A DNA stretch of 7,605 bases from Candidatus Fermentibacteraceae bacterium. Its GTDB lineage: Bacteria > Fermentibacterota > Fermentibacteria > Fermentibacterales > JCC-6. Location of the stretch: the NCBI GenBank assembly GCA_021162285.1, contig JAGGYZ010000167.1:1-7605 (forward strand), written 5' to 3'. Positions 1 to 6,237 of this stretch are shown here, one piece after another (within the stretch, counting starts at the first letter, position 1; every line of letters starts with the position of its first letter). A program made the translations under genes and the position numbers. The notes under the pieces are model-generated. The model was not told where the DNA came from. It was given only the letters and a program-made list of their open reading frames with translations, and ran no database searches.

Positions 1-36
1 AACAAGGAGTGTCAATGATGAATGTCTGTATCTCAC
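1..36 (-). CDS. Start of an exported protein, cut by the window edge
   Basis: Only the first 12 codons are present: a GTG start followed by MRYRHSSLTLLV, a basic start followed by a hydrophobic stretch, as in a signal peptide. The start was chosen because a full consensus Shine-Dalgarno (AGGAGGTGA) sits 5 bases before it, and the frame is open to the window edge. The ribosome site overlaps the stop codon of the preceding open frame, so the gene would be co-transcribed and probably coupled to it. The function cannot be read from so few residues. Confidence 0.55.
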   Translation of the reverse strand, partial: MRYRHSSLTLLV

Positions 37-41
37 GGGTA

Positions 42-50
42 TCACCTCCT
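42..50 (-). promoter_or_regulatory. Consensus Shine-Dalgarno overlapping the previous stop
   Basis: On the minus strand this reads AGGAGGTGA, a near-perfect anti-16S match, followed by TACCC and a GTG codon at 36-34. It overlaps the TAG stop of the upstream frame (51-49). It is the strongest ribosome site in the window and is the basis for calling the partial gene at the left edge. Confidence 0.7.
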
Positions 51-516
51 ACTCCGTAAGCTTTACCCACCCAACGCGTACATCAGCAGGGCTGATTGCA
101 TTAGGGCTGGTAAACTCCAGCCATATCTTCTTGATATCTCCACTCCATGTGCCTGTCAAGTCTGAAAGATCAATGGGTTCGATGTCACTGGCAATTACCC
201 GAAGCGTATCTCCAATAGCAACACTGCCGGTGTTGTTGTGTGAATCCACCCAGTGCAGCTCAATGGCTGTTTTAACACTTGATCTGCCAGCAAGGCTGAG
301 ATTGCTGTAAATATCGGCATTGATGTAATCGGAAGAGCTTGAACCAACATTGAGATAAAGAGCGTTTGCCTGGGTTGGGTTGGCAAGTGCTCCCTCGAAT
401 GAGGTTTTTTGAATCTTTCTCAGCCCTCGTTCTGTGATCAGCTGTTTTTCCCAGTTATCTCCAAGAGCATCAATCTGCTTCTGCGTTTCCTCGGCAGTTT
501 CAACGGACACAGCCAC
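49..516 (-). CDS. Chimeric open frame: HTH tail fused to an orphan C-terminal beta-sandwich domain
   Basis: This open frame of 155 codons joins two unrelated pieces. Residues 8-37 match the last third of the HTH protein at 6238-6588 (EETQKQI, ALGDNWEKQL, TER). From residue 40 (FEG) to the end it matches the C-terminal ~115 residues of the 943-residue protein at 3271-6102, at about 30% identity by hand alignment. Shared points are FEG, LN, a central HW, PIDL, WLEF and the final DVR(I/V)GW(I/V)KLTE. The GTG at 516 has no convincing ribosome site and lies inside the out-of-frame HTH copy, so it is probably not a true start. The frame looks like the 3' remnant of a larger exported protein whose front has been lost. 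Expression is doubtful. If translated it would have no signal peptide. Its TAG stop overlaps the ribosome site of the next gene. Confidence 0.6.
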   Translation of the reverse strand: MAVSVETAEETQKQIDALGDNWEKQLITERGLRKIQKTSFEGALANPTQANALYLNVGSSSSDYINADIYSNLSLAGRSSVKTAIELHWVDSHNNTGSVAIGDTLRVIASDIEPIDLSDLTGTWSGDIKKIWLEFTSPNAISPADVRVGWVKLTE

Positions 517-733
517 AGGGTTACTCGGCCAGAAGAAATTACATTCCTTTCTGCAAGCCGTTTTCTGGTGAGATTGTCTCGAACCAGTTCATCTTGAAGC
601 TCCATGGCATATACCAAAGGGTTACGGTATGTCTTTTTGTGTTTGCGGACAGGAATGTCCATACGCTGTATACACAGTGCTTTTAGAGGTTTGGCTGAGG
701 TTCGAGTGTACAGTCTCCCGACGTGCCAGCAGA
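406..733 (-). repeat. Direct repeat, left copy of the HTH module
   Basis: This segment aligns to 6250-6581 in the same orientation. The best stretch is 439-492, where 53 of 54 bases match 6283-6336. About 83% of bases match between 493 and about 635. Similarity fades toward the N-terminal coding part but returns as cgtgccagcaga at 722-733 (6570-6581). The two copies lie about 5.8 kb apart and bracket the three large genes between them. Confidence 0.8.
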
Positions 734-749
734 TAATACCAATGACCAC
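406..749 (-). pseudogene. Frameshifted second copy of the KorB/ParB-like HTH gene (copy A)
   Basis: From the GTG at 749 the frame resembles copy B (6238-6588). It shares an N-terminal CWH..RLYTRT element, then TYRNPL.YA.EL.DELV, the HTH (LTRKRLAERN.ISSGRV) and WLC.LKLP. At 492/493 one base is missing relative to copy B (position 6337), so CCTGAGG has become CCGAGG and the frame shifts. The rest of the homology (EETQKQIDALGDNWEKQL to RKIQK) continues in the frame of the 49-516 open frame. Repairing the shift gives 61 of 76 identical residues to copy B from TYRNP onward. The native stop is absent, because after RKIQK the sequence enters the beta-sandwich domain. It starts 18 bp after the lipoprotein stop. 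A single-base sequencing error could mimic the frameshift but not the fusion. Confidence 0.75.
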
Positions 750-767
750 TAGGATGATCTTTAGTTA

Positions 768-1844
768 TCAGGGTCCAATTTCACGAATAACCCTGAATCC
801 GGTACTGATACTTACCTGCCCTTCACTTAGCTTGCTCCGGGTCGCGTTTCTAAGGAATTGGGCGTTGTTGCTCCAGCTTCCACCCCTTTGAACTCTGTAA
901 CCCTGAAGACCTCCGGTAACCCACGCACTGCCATCTGCTGGAGCACCTTCATAGTTCTCGTGGTATACATCCTGACACCATTCAAAGACATTGCCGGACA
1001 TGTCATAAAGATTCCAGCTGTTTGGTTCAAGGGTACTGGTCCAGTGGGGATGACCACTGGAGCTGGAACTGTACCACGCATACTGACTGACGGTGTCAGG
1101 AGAATTGTTGTTGCCCCAATAGTACCAGGTGCCGGTTCCTGCACGGCATGCGTATTCCCATTCGGCTTCACTTGGTAGTCTGTAGTTGTAAAGGGAATCC
1201 ATGGCACTTAGTGTTTCAACGAAAACCTGACAATCGTTCCAGCTTACTGATTCCACCGGAAAGCTGTCTGTGCCCCAGTTTGAAGGGTTGTTACCCATTA
1301 CATTTTCCCATGTCGCCTGCATGACCTCGTTTCCCAGTATCTCAAAGGAGTTTTCAAATGTAACTGTATGAGCGGGAGCTTCACTGGGCTGGTGATACCA
1401 TTCTTCCTCCAGGGAACCCATGAGGAAAGACCCTGCAGGTACTTCCACGAACTCGCCCAGAGAGTACCCCTGGATGGAGAAAGAGGCACTGTACGCTGTG
1501 TCGCCTTCGACGGTGAGAATTCTCAGTCTGTAGTTATTCCCCATTCCCAGGGTGTCGGGTACCTGTGCCTTCACTGTGGCGCTTCCAGTGTTGAATACCC
1601 AGTCCCCGAAATCGGTTGTAAGGGTATCGTTCTTTACCAGTTCCAGTTTTATCAGGTACGAGTCTTGTATTGCCGTCACATCGTACTCAACGGGTACTCC
1701 TGTTTCCCAGAGCATCCACTGGGAGTCCCCGTTGGGAATGAAGATATCGAAATCGCTATAAGGGATGTTCCCCGGATCAGATGGATTGTCACCACATGAC
1801 AGCACAAGCAGCAGTGTAAAAGCATAAGCAGATCTGTTTTTCAT
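768..1844 (-). CDS. FGE-sulfatase (SUMF1)-domain lipoprotein with N-terminal Kre9/KNH-like Ig domain
   Basis: This 358-residue protein has a lipoprotein signal: a hydrophobic stretch ending LVLSC, with Cys17 as the lipidation site. A Ser/Asp/Pro linker follows. Residues ~32-125 look like a Kre9/KNH-type Ig domain (FIPNGDSQWMLWETG.PVEY, NTGSATVKAQVPDTL, NYRLRI). Residues 131-355 form an FGE-sulfatase domain: VPAGSFLMGS, NPSNWG, FPVESVSWNDC, YRLPSEAEWEYACRAGT, LYDMSGNVFEWCQD, RVQRGGSW and GFRV. In true formylglycine-generating enzymes two cysteines follow the GGS motif. Here the equivalent positions are about Asn326 and Leu331, so copper binding and formylglycine formation are unlikely. The domain is more likely a structural or ligand-binding variant. 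The ATG lies 13 bp after the stop of the propeller gene, with a weak AAGG ribosome site, and co-translation is likely. It is expected to be anchored in a membrane facing the periplasm or the cell surface. Confidence 0.9.
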   Translation of the reverse strand: MKNRSAYAFTLLLVLSCGDNPSDPGNIPYSDFDIFIPNGDSQWMLWETGVPVEYDVTAIQDSYLIKLELVKNDTLTTDFGDWVFNTGSATVKAQVPDTLGMGNNYRLRILTVEGDTAYSASFSIQGYSLGEFVEVPAGSFLMGSLEEEWYHQPSEAPAHTVTFENSFEILGNEVMQATWENVMGNNPSNWGTDSFPVESVSWNDCQVFVETLSAMDSLYNYRLPSEAEWEYACRAGTGTWYYWGNNNSPDTVSQYAWYSSSSSGHPHWTSTLEPNSWNLYDMSGNVFEWCQDVYHENYEGAPADGSAWVTGGLQGYRVQRGGSWSNNAQFLRNATRSKLSEGQVSISTGFRVIREIGP

Positions 1845-1857
1845 ATGAAATCCAACC

Positions 1858-3261
1858 TTACTCTAATAGCACACAATACCTTGAAGAGCTCTGTGACCCA
1901 GTCTGAAGCCTTACCAGGTAGCAGCCTGAAGGCTGCCCTGCAGCGTTCCAGACCCAGTTGTGCTCACCTGCCGGAAGGAAACCCTCAGGCGAAGAGTGAA
2001 TCAGCCTTCCTGCAACATCGAACACCAGAAACTTTACCTCAGCGGCATCACTCAAAGTATAGCTCACATTAAGTACTCCATTGAAAGGAACAGGTGAAAG
2101 GGCGGTGATCTCCGCTGTTGAAGGGGGAGCTGTTTCTATTCCGGTTTCCGGCTCGTAACGGATTAGTGTTGCGGGGCCTTCTCCACCGCACGCAATGTAT
2201 CCCCCAGTCGATATCTGTCTGATGGACTGAATGTTTAGGATCTCATAGACGAAATCAACCCACTGGACGGTTCCCTGGCTGTCCAGCTTTACCACCATTC
2301 CTCCCTGGATTCCGTCTGGAGGCCACCCGGGTGTGTTTTCACCTCCGTAGATATAGCCGCCGTCCATGGTACTGTTTACAGAGTGTCCCAGTGGGAATGA
2401 CCAGTAGGGAAGCTCGTAATACCATTCAAGAGTACCGTATTCATCTGTGTGAGCAATATGGGGCGAACTGGCAGTAACAAAAGTGAAACCATCCTCTACG
2501 GTTGAAAGAGTCATGTCTCCGCCAAGGTCTCCGTAATTCAACTCGTAGGGATAGCCACTCGTCTCCCAGAGAATCTCTCCGGAGTCAGAATTAAGGGAAA
2601 GGATTCTGATTCCACCGCCTTGAGTATCCATAGGGGAGAAGACATACACAATGAGTTGATTCTGATACTCCAGTATCCTGTTTGCTCTGTTCGCATAGTT
2701 TCTATCAAGTGTCACTGTCCACAGAGAGTCTCCCTGGGCATCGGTAACCATGACAAAAGAGCAGGTGTATCCAGGTTGAACAGGAGCAATTTCACCGCAT
2801 ACCGCCAGCCTTCCATCTGACAATGGCAGCACGCAGTGCGGGGTTTCATTCGAGTCGGGGAAATCGTAAGCTTTTGACCACAGTTCATTTCCCTGAGAAT
2901 CGGTCTTGTACAGGAGAATAGCAACAGTATTACCCTGGGGGAGTCCGCATCTTCCGGCGACAATCAGTGACGAGTCTGGCAGCTCTTCAGCCCAGCATCC
3001 CGTTTCGCCCTCGAACTGGGAAGAGCCAGATTCCCAAAGAAGTTCACCCTCAGAAGAATACTTGTAAATTGAAGTGACGCATGAGCCCGAATCTGCCATG
3101 TCCCAACCAGTTGCAAGGAATCCACCGTCGGCAGTCTCAATACAATGCAGGAACTCAGAATAGGAAGCGTCATCATAGTAGGCTATCCACTCAATCGAAG
3201 GAGTTCCGGGAATTTGCAGGAGAATTCCCGTTACAAGTGCGCTAATCATAAGATCGATCAT
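1858..3261 (-). CDS. Secreted six-repeat beta-propeller protein with FlgD-like/Por-type C-terminal domain
   Basis: The protein has 467 residues. The short hydrophobic N-terminus (MIDLMISALVTGILLQIPG) fits a signal peptide with a weak basic region. Residues ~25-370 contain six repeats of about 52 residues. Each has a G-x-x-x-W strand (Trp at 76, 128, 181, 232, 280, 334), and most have a turn such as DGGFLATG, DSSLIVAGR, DGRLAVCGE, DGGYIYGGE or TGGYIACGG, a pattern typical of blades in secreted propellers. Residues ~383-467 are a FlgD-Ig/T9SS type A-like tail (SPVPFNG, LVFDVAGRLI, WNAAGQPSGCYLVRL), which in Bacteroidetes-type systems directs outer-membrane export. It ends in E rather than the usual Lys/Arg. 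The start is supported by a GAGG ribosome site 7 bases upstream that overlaps the stop of the previous gene. The role is probably surface binding; no catalytic motif is visible. Confidence 0.88.
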   Translation of the reverse strand: MIDLMISALVTGILLQIPGTPSIEWIAYYDDASYSEFLHCIETADGGFLATGWDMADSGSCVTSIYKYSSEGELLWESGSSQFEGETGCWAEELPDSSLIVAGRCGLPQGNTVAILLYKTDSQGNELWSKAYDFPDSNETPHCVLPLSDGRLAVCGEIAPVQPGYTCSFVMVTDAQGDSLWTVTLDRNYANRANRILEYQNQLIVYVFSPMDTQGGGIRILSLNSDSGEILWETSGYPYELNYGDLGGDMTLSTVEDGFTFVTASSPHIAHTDEYGTLEWYYELPYWSFPLGHSVNSTMDGGYIYGGENTPGWPPDGIQGGMVVKLDSQGTVQWVDFVYEILNIQSIRQISTGGYIACGGEGPATLIRYEPETGIETAPPSTAEITALSPVPFNGVLNVSYTLSDAAEVKFLVFDVAGRLIHSSPEGFLPAGEHNWVWNAAGQPSGCYLVRLQTGSQSSSRYCVLLE

Positions 3262-3267
3262 CTTGTT

Positions 3268-3273
3268 TCCTCA
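3268..3273 (-). promoter_or_regulatory. Ribosome site overlapping the upstream stop (coupled start)
   Basis: The minus strand reads GAGTGAGGAAACAAG then ATG. The TGA stop of the 943-residue protein lies inside the Shine-Dalgarno (TGAGGA), 7 bases before the propeller gene's ATG. This fixes the start at 3261 and suggests translational coupling of the two genes. Confidence 0.65.
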
Positions 3274-6102
3274 CTCGGTGAGCTTGATCCAGCCAATACG
3301 AACATCTGTATCAAGGTTCGTTCCTGAAAACTCAAGCCACAAACGCCGCACATCCTCACTTGCCCACCCGGAAGATCCTGAATTAAGATCGATAGGGCCA
3401 AGCTCACCCCAGTCGGAGTCTATGGTGGTTCCCAGCACCAGGCTCTGCTCCCTAAGATTCTTATACTGCCAGTGAACTGTTACCGTCAACTCGTGTTCTG
3501 CTTTGGCTATCATGCTGAACTGATCATACAGCCTTGTCGGGATGTAATTTGCGCTACCACTGCTGAGGTTGAGTTCAATTTTGTTGAATCTGGACGGGTC
3601 GGGGATTGTTCCTTCAAACATTCCGCTGATTGAATCAGTAAATGTTGAATTCCATCCTGATACTGAGATCAAGTCATTTGTATGCCATGCAGGAGGTGCT
3701 GCCCCGGATGCCTCAGTCATGTCCCAGGGATTGTTAAGCACAGTTTTTGCATAGTCTCTAGGTATTATCTGAAACACTACCTGAGTACTGTTGTCATTAG
3801 TGTCCGGTTCGCCGGATATGGCACCGGCAACAACCTTCAGAATATGAATACCTATATCATCAGAATCAGGTTGCCAGAAGAAGCTGGCTGTCTGCTTGTC
3901 ACACTGGTATGCCCCTGAAAGACCGCTGAAGCTGACAGTGTCTGTTGCCAGAACCGAGTTAGTAGTGCTGTCCTTAAGCATTACAATCACATCTGAAGCA
4001 GACACGGTTCCCATATTAAAAAATGTTGCATTGATCGTAATGGCGGTTTCAACTGAAAAACGGTATTCATGGGTATTTAGAATACCACCACCACTTGCGG
4101 AAATATCAGGTTGAGTGATTCTAATATCGGCCGGAAGACTGCCGTCGAAAAACTGCACCAGTCTTCCCTGGCCTGCATCAAGAGTATCTCTGAAAGTCCA
4201 GAAATCATTGTCCATATTTTGCTCAATAGGAATCAGGAATCGTCTGCTGTGATCCAGTATTTTAGAAATGAATCCGACTTCGTAGGGCAGACTGTCAGCA
4301 AACGCAGTGATTTTCACAGGACTTGCAGAATAGTAACAATCCCGGTTGATATAGAAAGCATAGGGATTCTCATAGTTATCACTGAAAAACCTGACATGGG
4401 GTTGAAGATAGCGATAAATACCCGAGCCTAAACTTATTACAAGACAGTTCTCATGACCTTGCCACCAATGCAGTTGTGTAAGTTCCGGTGCAACTGCCGC
4501 TATTTGCCCAAAGGTATCACGAAAGCTGTTCCATCTTCTTGCATATGCAGAGAATTTCCACATTAGGTAATCTTCAGTTAGTCTGTCACCGGTTGTGGTC
4601 GGTCTTTCAGGAAGATCCCAGAGAGGGTCGAAATCTCCACATACCCGGCATGAGTCGGAGAACGGTGGAAATGAGTCAGGCGGAATCACAGCGTAATCCG
4701 ACCGCCAGCGGTCTGTGTAAACCCATTCTTCATAGGGAGCATCAAACGGCATATTGTTGTTGTCCAGATAGCCTGCGGTGTAGTAAGATTCTCCCTGTGA
4801 TGTGGTTCCAGTGTAGGATCTTGTGCAGTATGGGAACAGGGCCACTGTACCGCGAATTAAACCAAGGTTACAGTTCAGCAGGAATTCCTGCGGTGTGGGG
4901 AATCGACCGGAGTATGTCCAGTAGCTAATAAGTGTATCGGGTGCCAGGGGTTGTGTAATCTCCCACATTACATCTCCACCACATGTACCTATCGTTTGCG
5001 GATAGTAGTATACCGGAATATCCCTCTCCTGTTCAATAGCCACATCTCTAACCGTTATGAATGTGGAATCCATTCCTTCCTCAAAATGAGCCAGAAGCAA
5101 AGTATCTTGCCAGCCGCAAACCTGATTCTGGTAGGATGAGTGATAGGAAAGCCAGTTTGTGCCGACTAATCTGTACGGATAACAATCCCAGATGAAGAAT
5201 TGCGGTCGATTTTGCACTTTTAGGGGTAGAGTGGGAGTGCCGAACCCCTGATACTCCATGTTGAGGTAAGCTCTAATTGCATTGACCTGGTCAGTGAAAG
5301 TACCGTAGCGTATCTGATGTCCACACCAATCAAAATTGTGGAATAATCCAAACACAGATACCACAGTATGAGCGGTGTCCCCGTGCTCGACTTCATACTT
5401 TAGCCAGGAAAACACACCTTCCGGATCTATCTTCTCAAGGGAAGGCAGTGAATCCTGACCGAGGGCTTGAGTAAACATATTGGGAATGAAGTCATCGATG
5501 TATGTTGCTACAGAGTCTCCAGTGGAGGGGTTATATACCGAATCGTGCATCATATGATTCCATTGTCTGTTTGGACCCTCGTCGAATGTGTTGTAGAACC
5601 AAACTTGGTTTTCTGCTCCGAACAGACTGTCCATTATCTGAACATTCTTCTCTAGAGAATCTTTAAACTCGATGGCTGAGAAGTATTCAAGAACAGTATC
5701 TTTCTGGAAAGTTGTACCCCCATAGGTAATTCCGTACCATACCGGTCTGCCGTACGCTGTTGAGCCAGAGAAAGCGTTTTCAGAAAATCGTCCTGTGAAT
5801 GTTCCAGGCCAGTGTCCCCATTTTTGAATAGGAACGGGTGCAATGCAGAGAAACATTCCTGTTTGGTTAGCAGGAGGGAGCAATTCATTAAATATCTGTT
5901 CGGCGGTCTGATCTCCAGCCTGCAGGACATTGAAGTAGTGCCATGACAACTGTAAGAATAATTCGAGATTAACGGTGTTGAAATTTGGTCGGTCTGCAAT
6001 TATTGGGATCGAGTTTTCTGGAGGGGCACCGGCTTTTACCACAGAAAACATCCCGTGAATAAAAACGATAATAGTGACAAGAGAAGAAGTTGAAATTCTC
6101 AT
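3271..6102 (-). CDS. Large exported TIM-barrel glycosidase-like protein with CARDB-like and C-terminal beta-sandwich domains
   Basis: The ATG at 6102 was chosen over upstream codons in the same frame because it has an AAAGGTG ribosome site 5 bases away and is followed at once by a signal peptide (MRISTSSLVTIIVFIHGMFS, cleavage near VKA at residue 24). This gives 943 residues. Residues ~40-470 alternate strands and helices like a TIM barrel: WYGITYGG (~122), a strand ending FYNTFDEG (~169-176), TVVSVFG (~246), FFIWDCYPYR (~302), VYYYP (~364) and GLIRGTVALFPYC (~414). Asp174/Glu175 in the FDE motif could be catalytic, by analogy with other glycosidase-like barrels. A CRVC pair lies near 485-488. 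Residues ~658-780 resemble a CARDB/Ig adhesion module (INATFFNMGTVSASDV, ILKVVAGAISGEPDTNDNS). Residues ~784-943 form a beta-sandwich ending RLWLEFSG and DVRIGWIKLTE, which recurs at 49-405. The family and substrate are not recognised. It is the first gene of the likely three-gene operon. Confidence 0.8.
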   Translation of the reverse strand: MRISTSSLVTIIVFIHGMFSVVKAGAPPENSIPIIADRPNFNTVNLELFLQLSWHYFNVLQAGDQTAEQIFNELLPPANQTGMFLCIAPVPIQKWGHWPGTFTGRFSENAFSGSTAYGRPVWYGITYGGTTFQKDTVLEYFSAIEFKDSLEKNVQIMDSLFGAENQVWFYNTFDEGPNRQWNHMMHDSVYNPSTGDSVATYIDDFIPNMFTQALGQDSLPSLEKIDPEGVFSWLKYEVEHGDTAHTVVSVFGLFHNFDWCGHQIRYGTFTDQVNAIRAYLNMEYQGFGTPTLPLKVQNRPQFFIWDCYPYRLVGTNWLSYHSSYQNQVCGWQDTLLLAHFEEGMDSTFITVRDVAIEQERDIPVYYYPQTIGTCGGDVMWEITQPLAPDTLISYWTYSGRFPTPQEFLLNCNLGLIRGTVALFPYCTRSYTGTTSQGESYYTAGYLDNNNMPFDAPYEEWVYTDRWRSDYAVIPPDSFPPFSDSCRVCGDFDPLWDLPERPTTTGDRLTEDYLMWKFSAYARRWNSFRDTFGQIAAVAPELTQLHWWQGHENCLVISLGSGIYRYLQPHVRFFSDNYENPYAFYINRDCYYSASPVKITAFADSLPYEVGFISKILDHSRRFLIPIEQNMDNDFWTFRDTLDAGQGRLVQFFDGSLPADIRITQPDISASGGGILNTHEYRFSVETAITINATFFNMGTVSASDVIVMLKDSTTNSVLATDTVSFSGLSGAYQCDKQTASFFWQPDSDDIGIHILKVVAGAISGEPDTNDNSTQVVFQIIPRDYAKTVLNNPWDMTEASGAAPPAWHTNDLISVSGWNSTFTDSISGMFEGTIPDPSRFNKIELNLSSGSANYIPTRLYDQFSMIAKAEHELTVTVHWQYKNLREQSLVLGTTIDSDWGELGPIDLNSGSSGWASEDVRRLWLEFSGTNLDTDVRIGWIKLTE

Positions 6103-6107
6103 TTTTA

Positions 6108-6114
6108 CACCTTT
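6108..6114 (-). promoter_or_regulatory. Ribosome binding site fixing the start at 6102
   Basis: AAAGGTG is followed by TAAAA and ATG on the minus strand. It selects the signal-peptide start over the in-frame ATG at 6198, which would add 32 residues, has no ribosome site and would bury the signal peptide. Confidence 0.6.
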
Positions 6115-6142
6115 GGTTAAATATGCATACAGTTTATTCTCG

Positions 6143-6173
6143 AATATGGAGGAGCATAGGGGGGGCGTGTCAA
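6143..6173 (-). promoter_or_regulatory. Possible sigma70-type promoter with a C7 tract in the spacer
   Basis: In the 135-bp gap before the 943-residue gene the minus strand shows TTGACA (6173-6168), a perfect -35 match. Nineteen bases later comes CATATT (6148-6143), a possible -10, about 40 bases before the ATG. The spacer contains seven consecutive C (6165-6159). The spacing is longer than the ideal 17 and the -10 is imperfect, so this is a candidate only. No other promoter-like pair was noticed in this gap. Confidence 0.3.
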
Positions 6174-6198
6174 GGGTGTTCACTTTGTATAGAGGCAT

Positions 6199-6229
6199 GG
6201 AGAAGAGTTCAGGCAGAGATCGCTTCTCC
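6199..6229 (-). other. Weak inverted repeat after the HTH gene
   Basis: GGAGAAG and CTTCTCC can pair as a 7-bp stem around a 17-base loop, just after the stop of the HTH gene. There is no T-tract after it, so a classical intrinsic terminator is not supported. It could be a weak RNA structure between the HTH gene and the promoter candidate, or chance. Confidence 0.2.
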
Positions 6230-6237
6230 GCACTAAT

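Noticed and set aside
827..1207. Alternative minus-strand frame within the lipoprotein gene
   Set aside because: It is out of frame with the FGE domain, whose motifs run unbroken through this stretch.
1368..1799. Open frame on the plus strand
   Set aside because: It lies opposite the strongly supported lipoprotein gene, has no ribosome site, and its translation has no recognisable motif.
4488..4928. Open frame on the plus strand
   Set aside because: It is antisense to the 943-residue gene, and its composition looks like the reverse complement of a coding frame.
6103..6198. In-frame 32-codon extension of the 943-residue protein
   Set aside because: It has no ribosome site, covers the promoter-like region and would bury an obvious signal peptide. 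The start at 6102 has AAAGGTG at good spacing.
6199..6229. Intrinsic terminator after the HTH gene
   Set aside because: The stem is only 7 bp with a 17-base loop and no T-tract.
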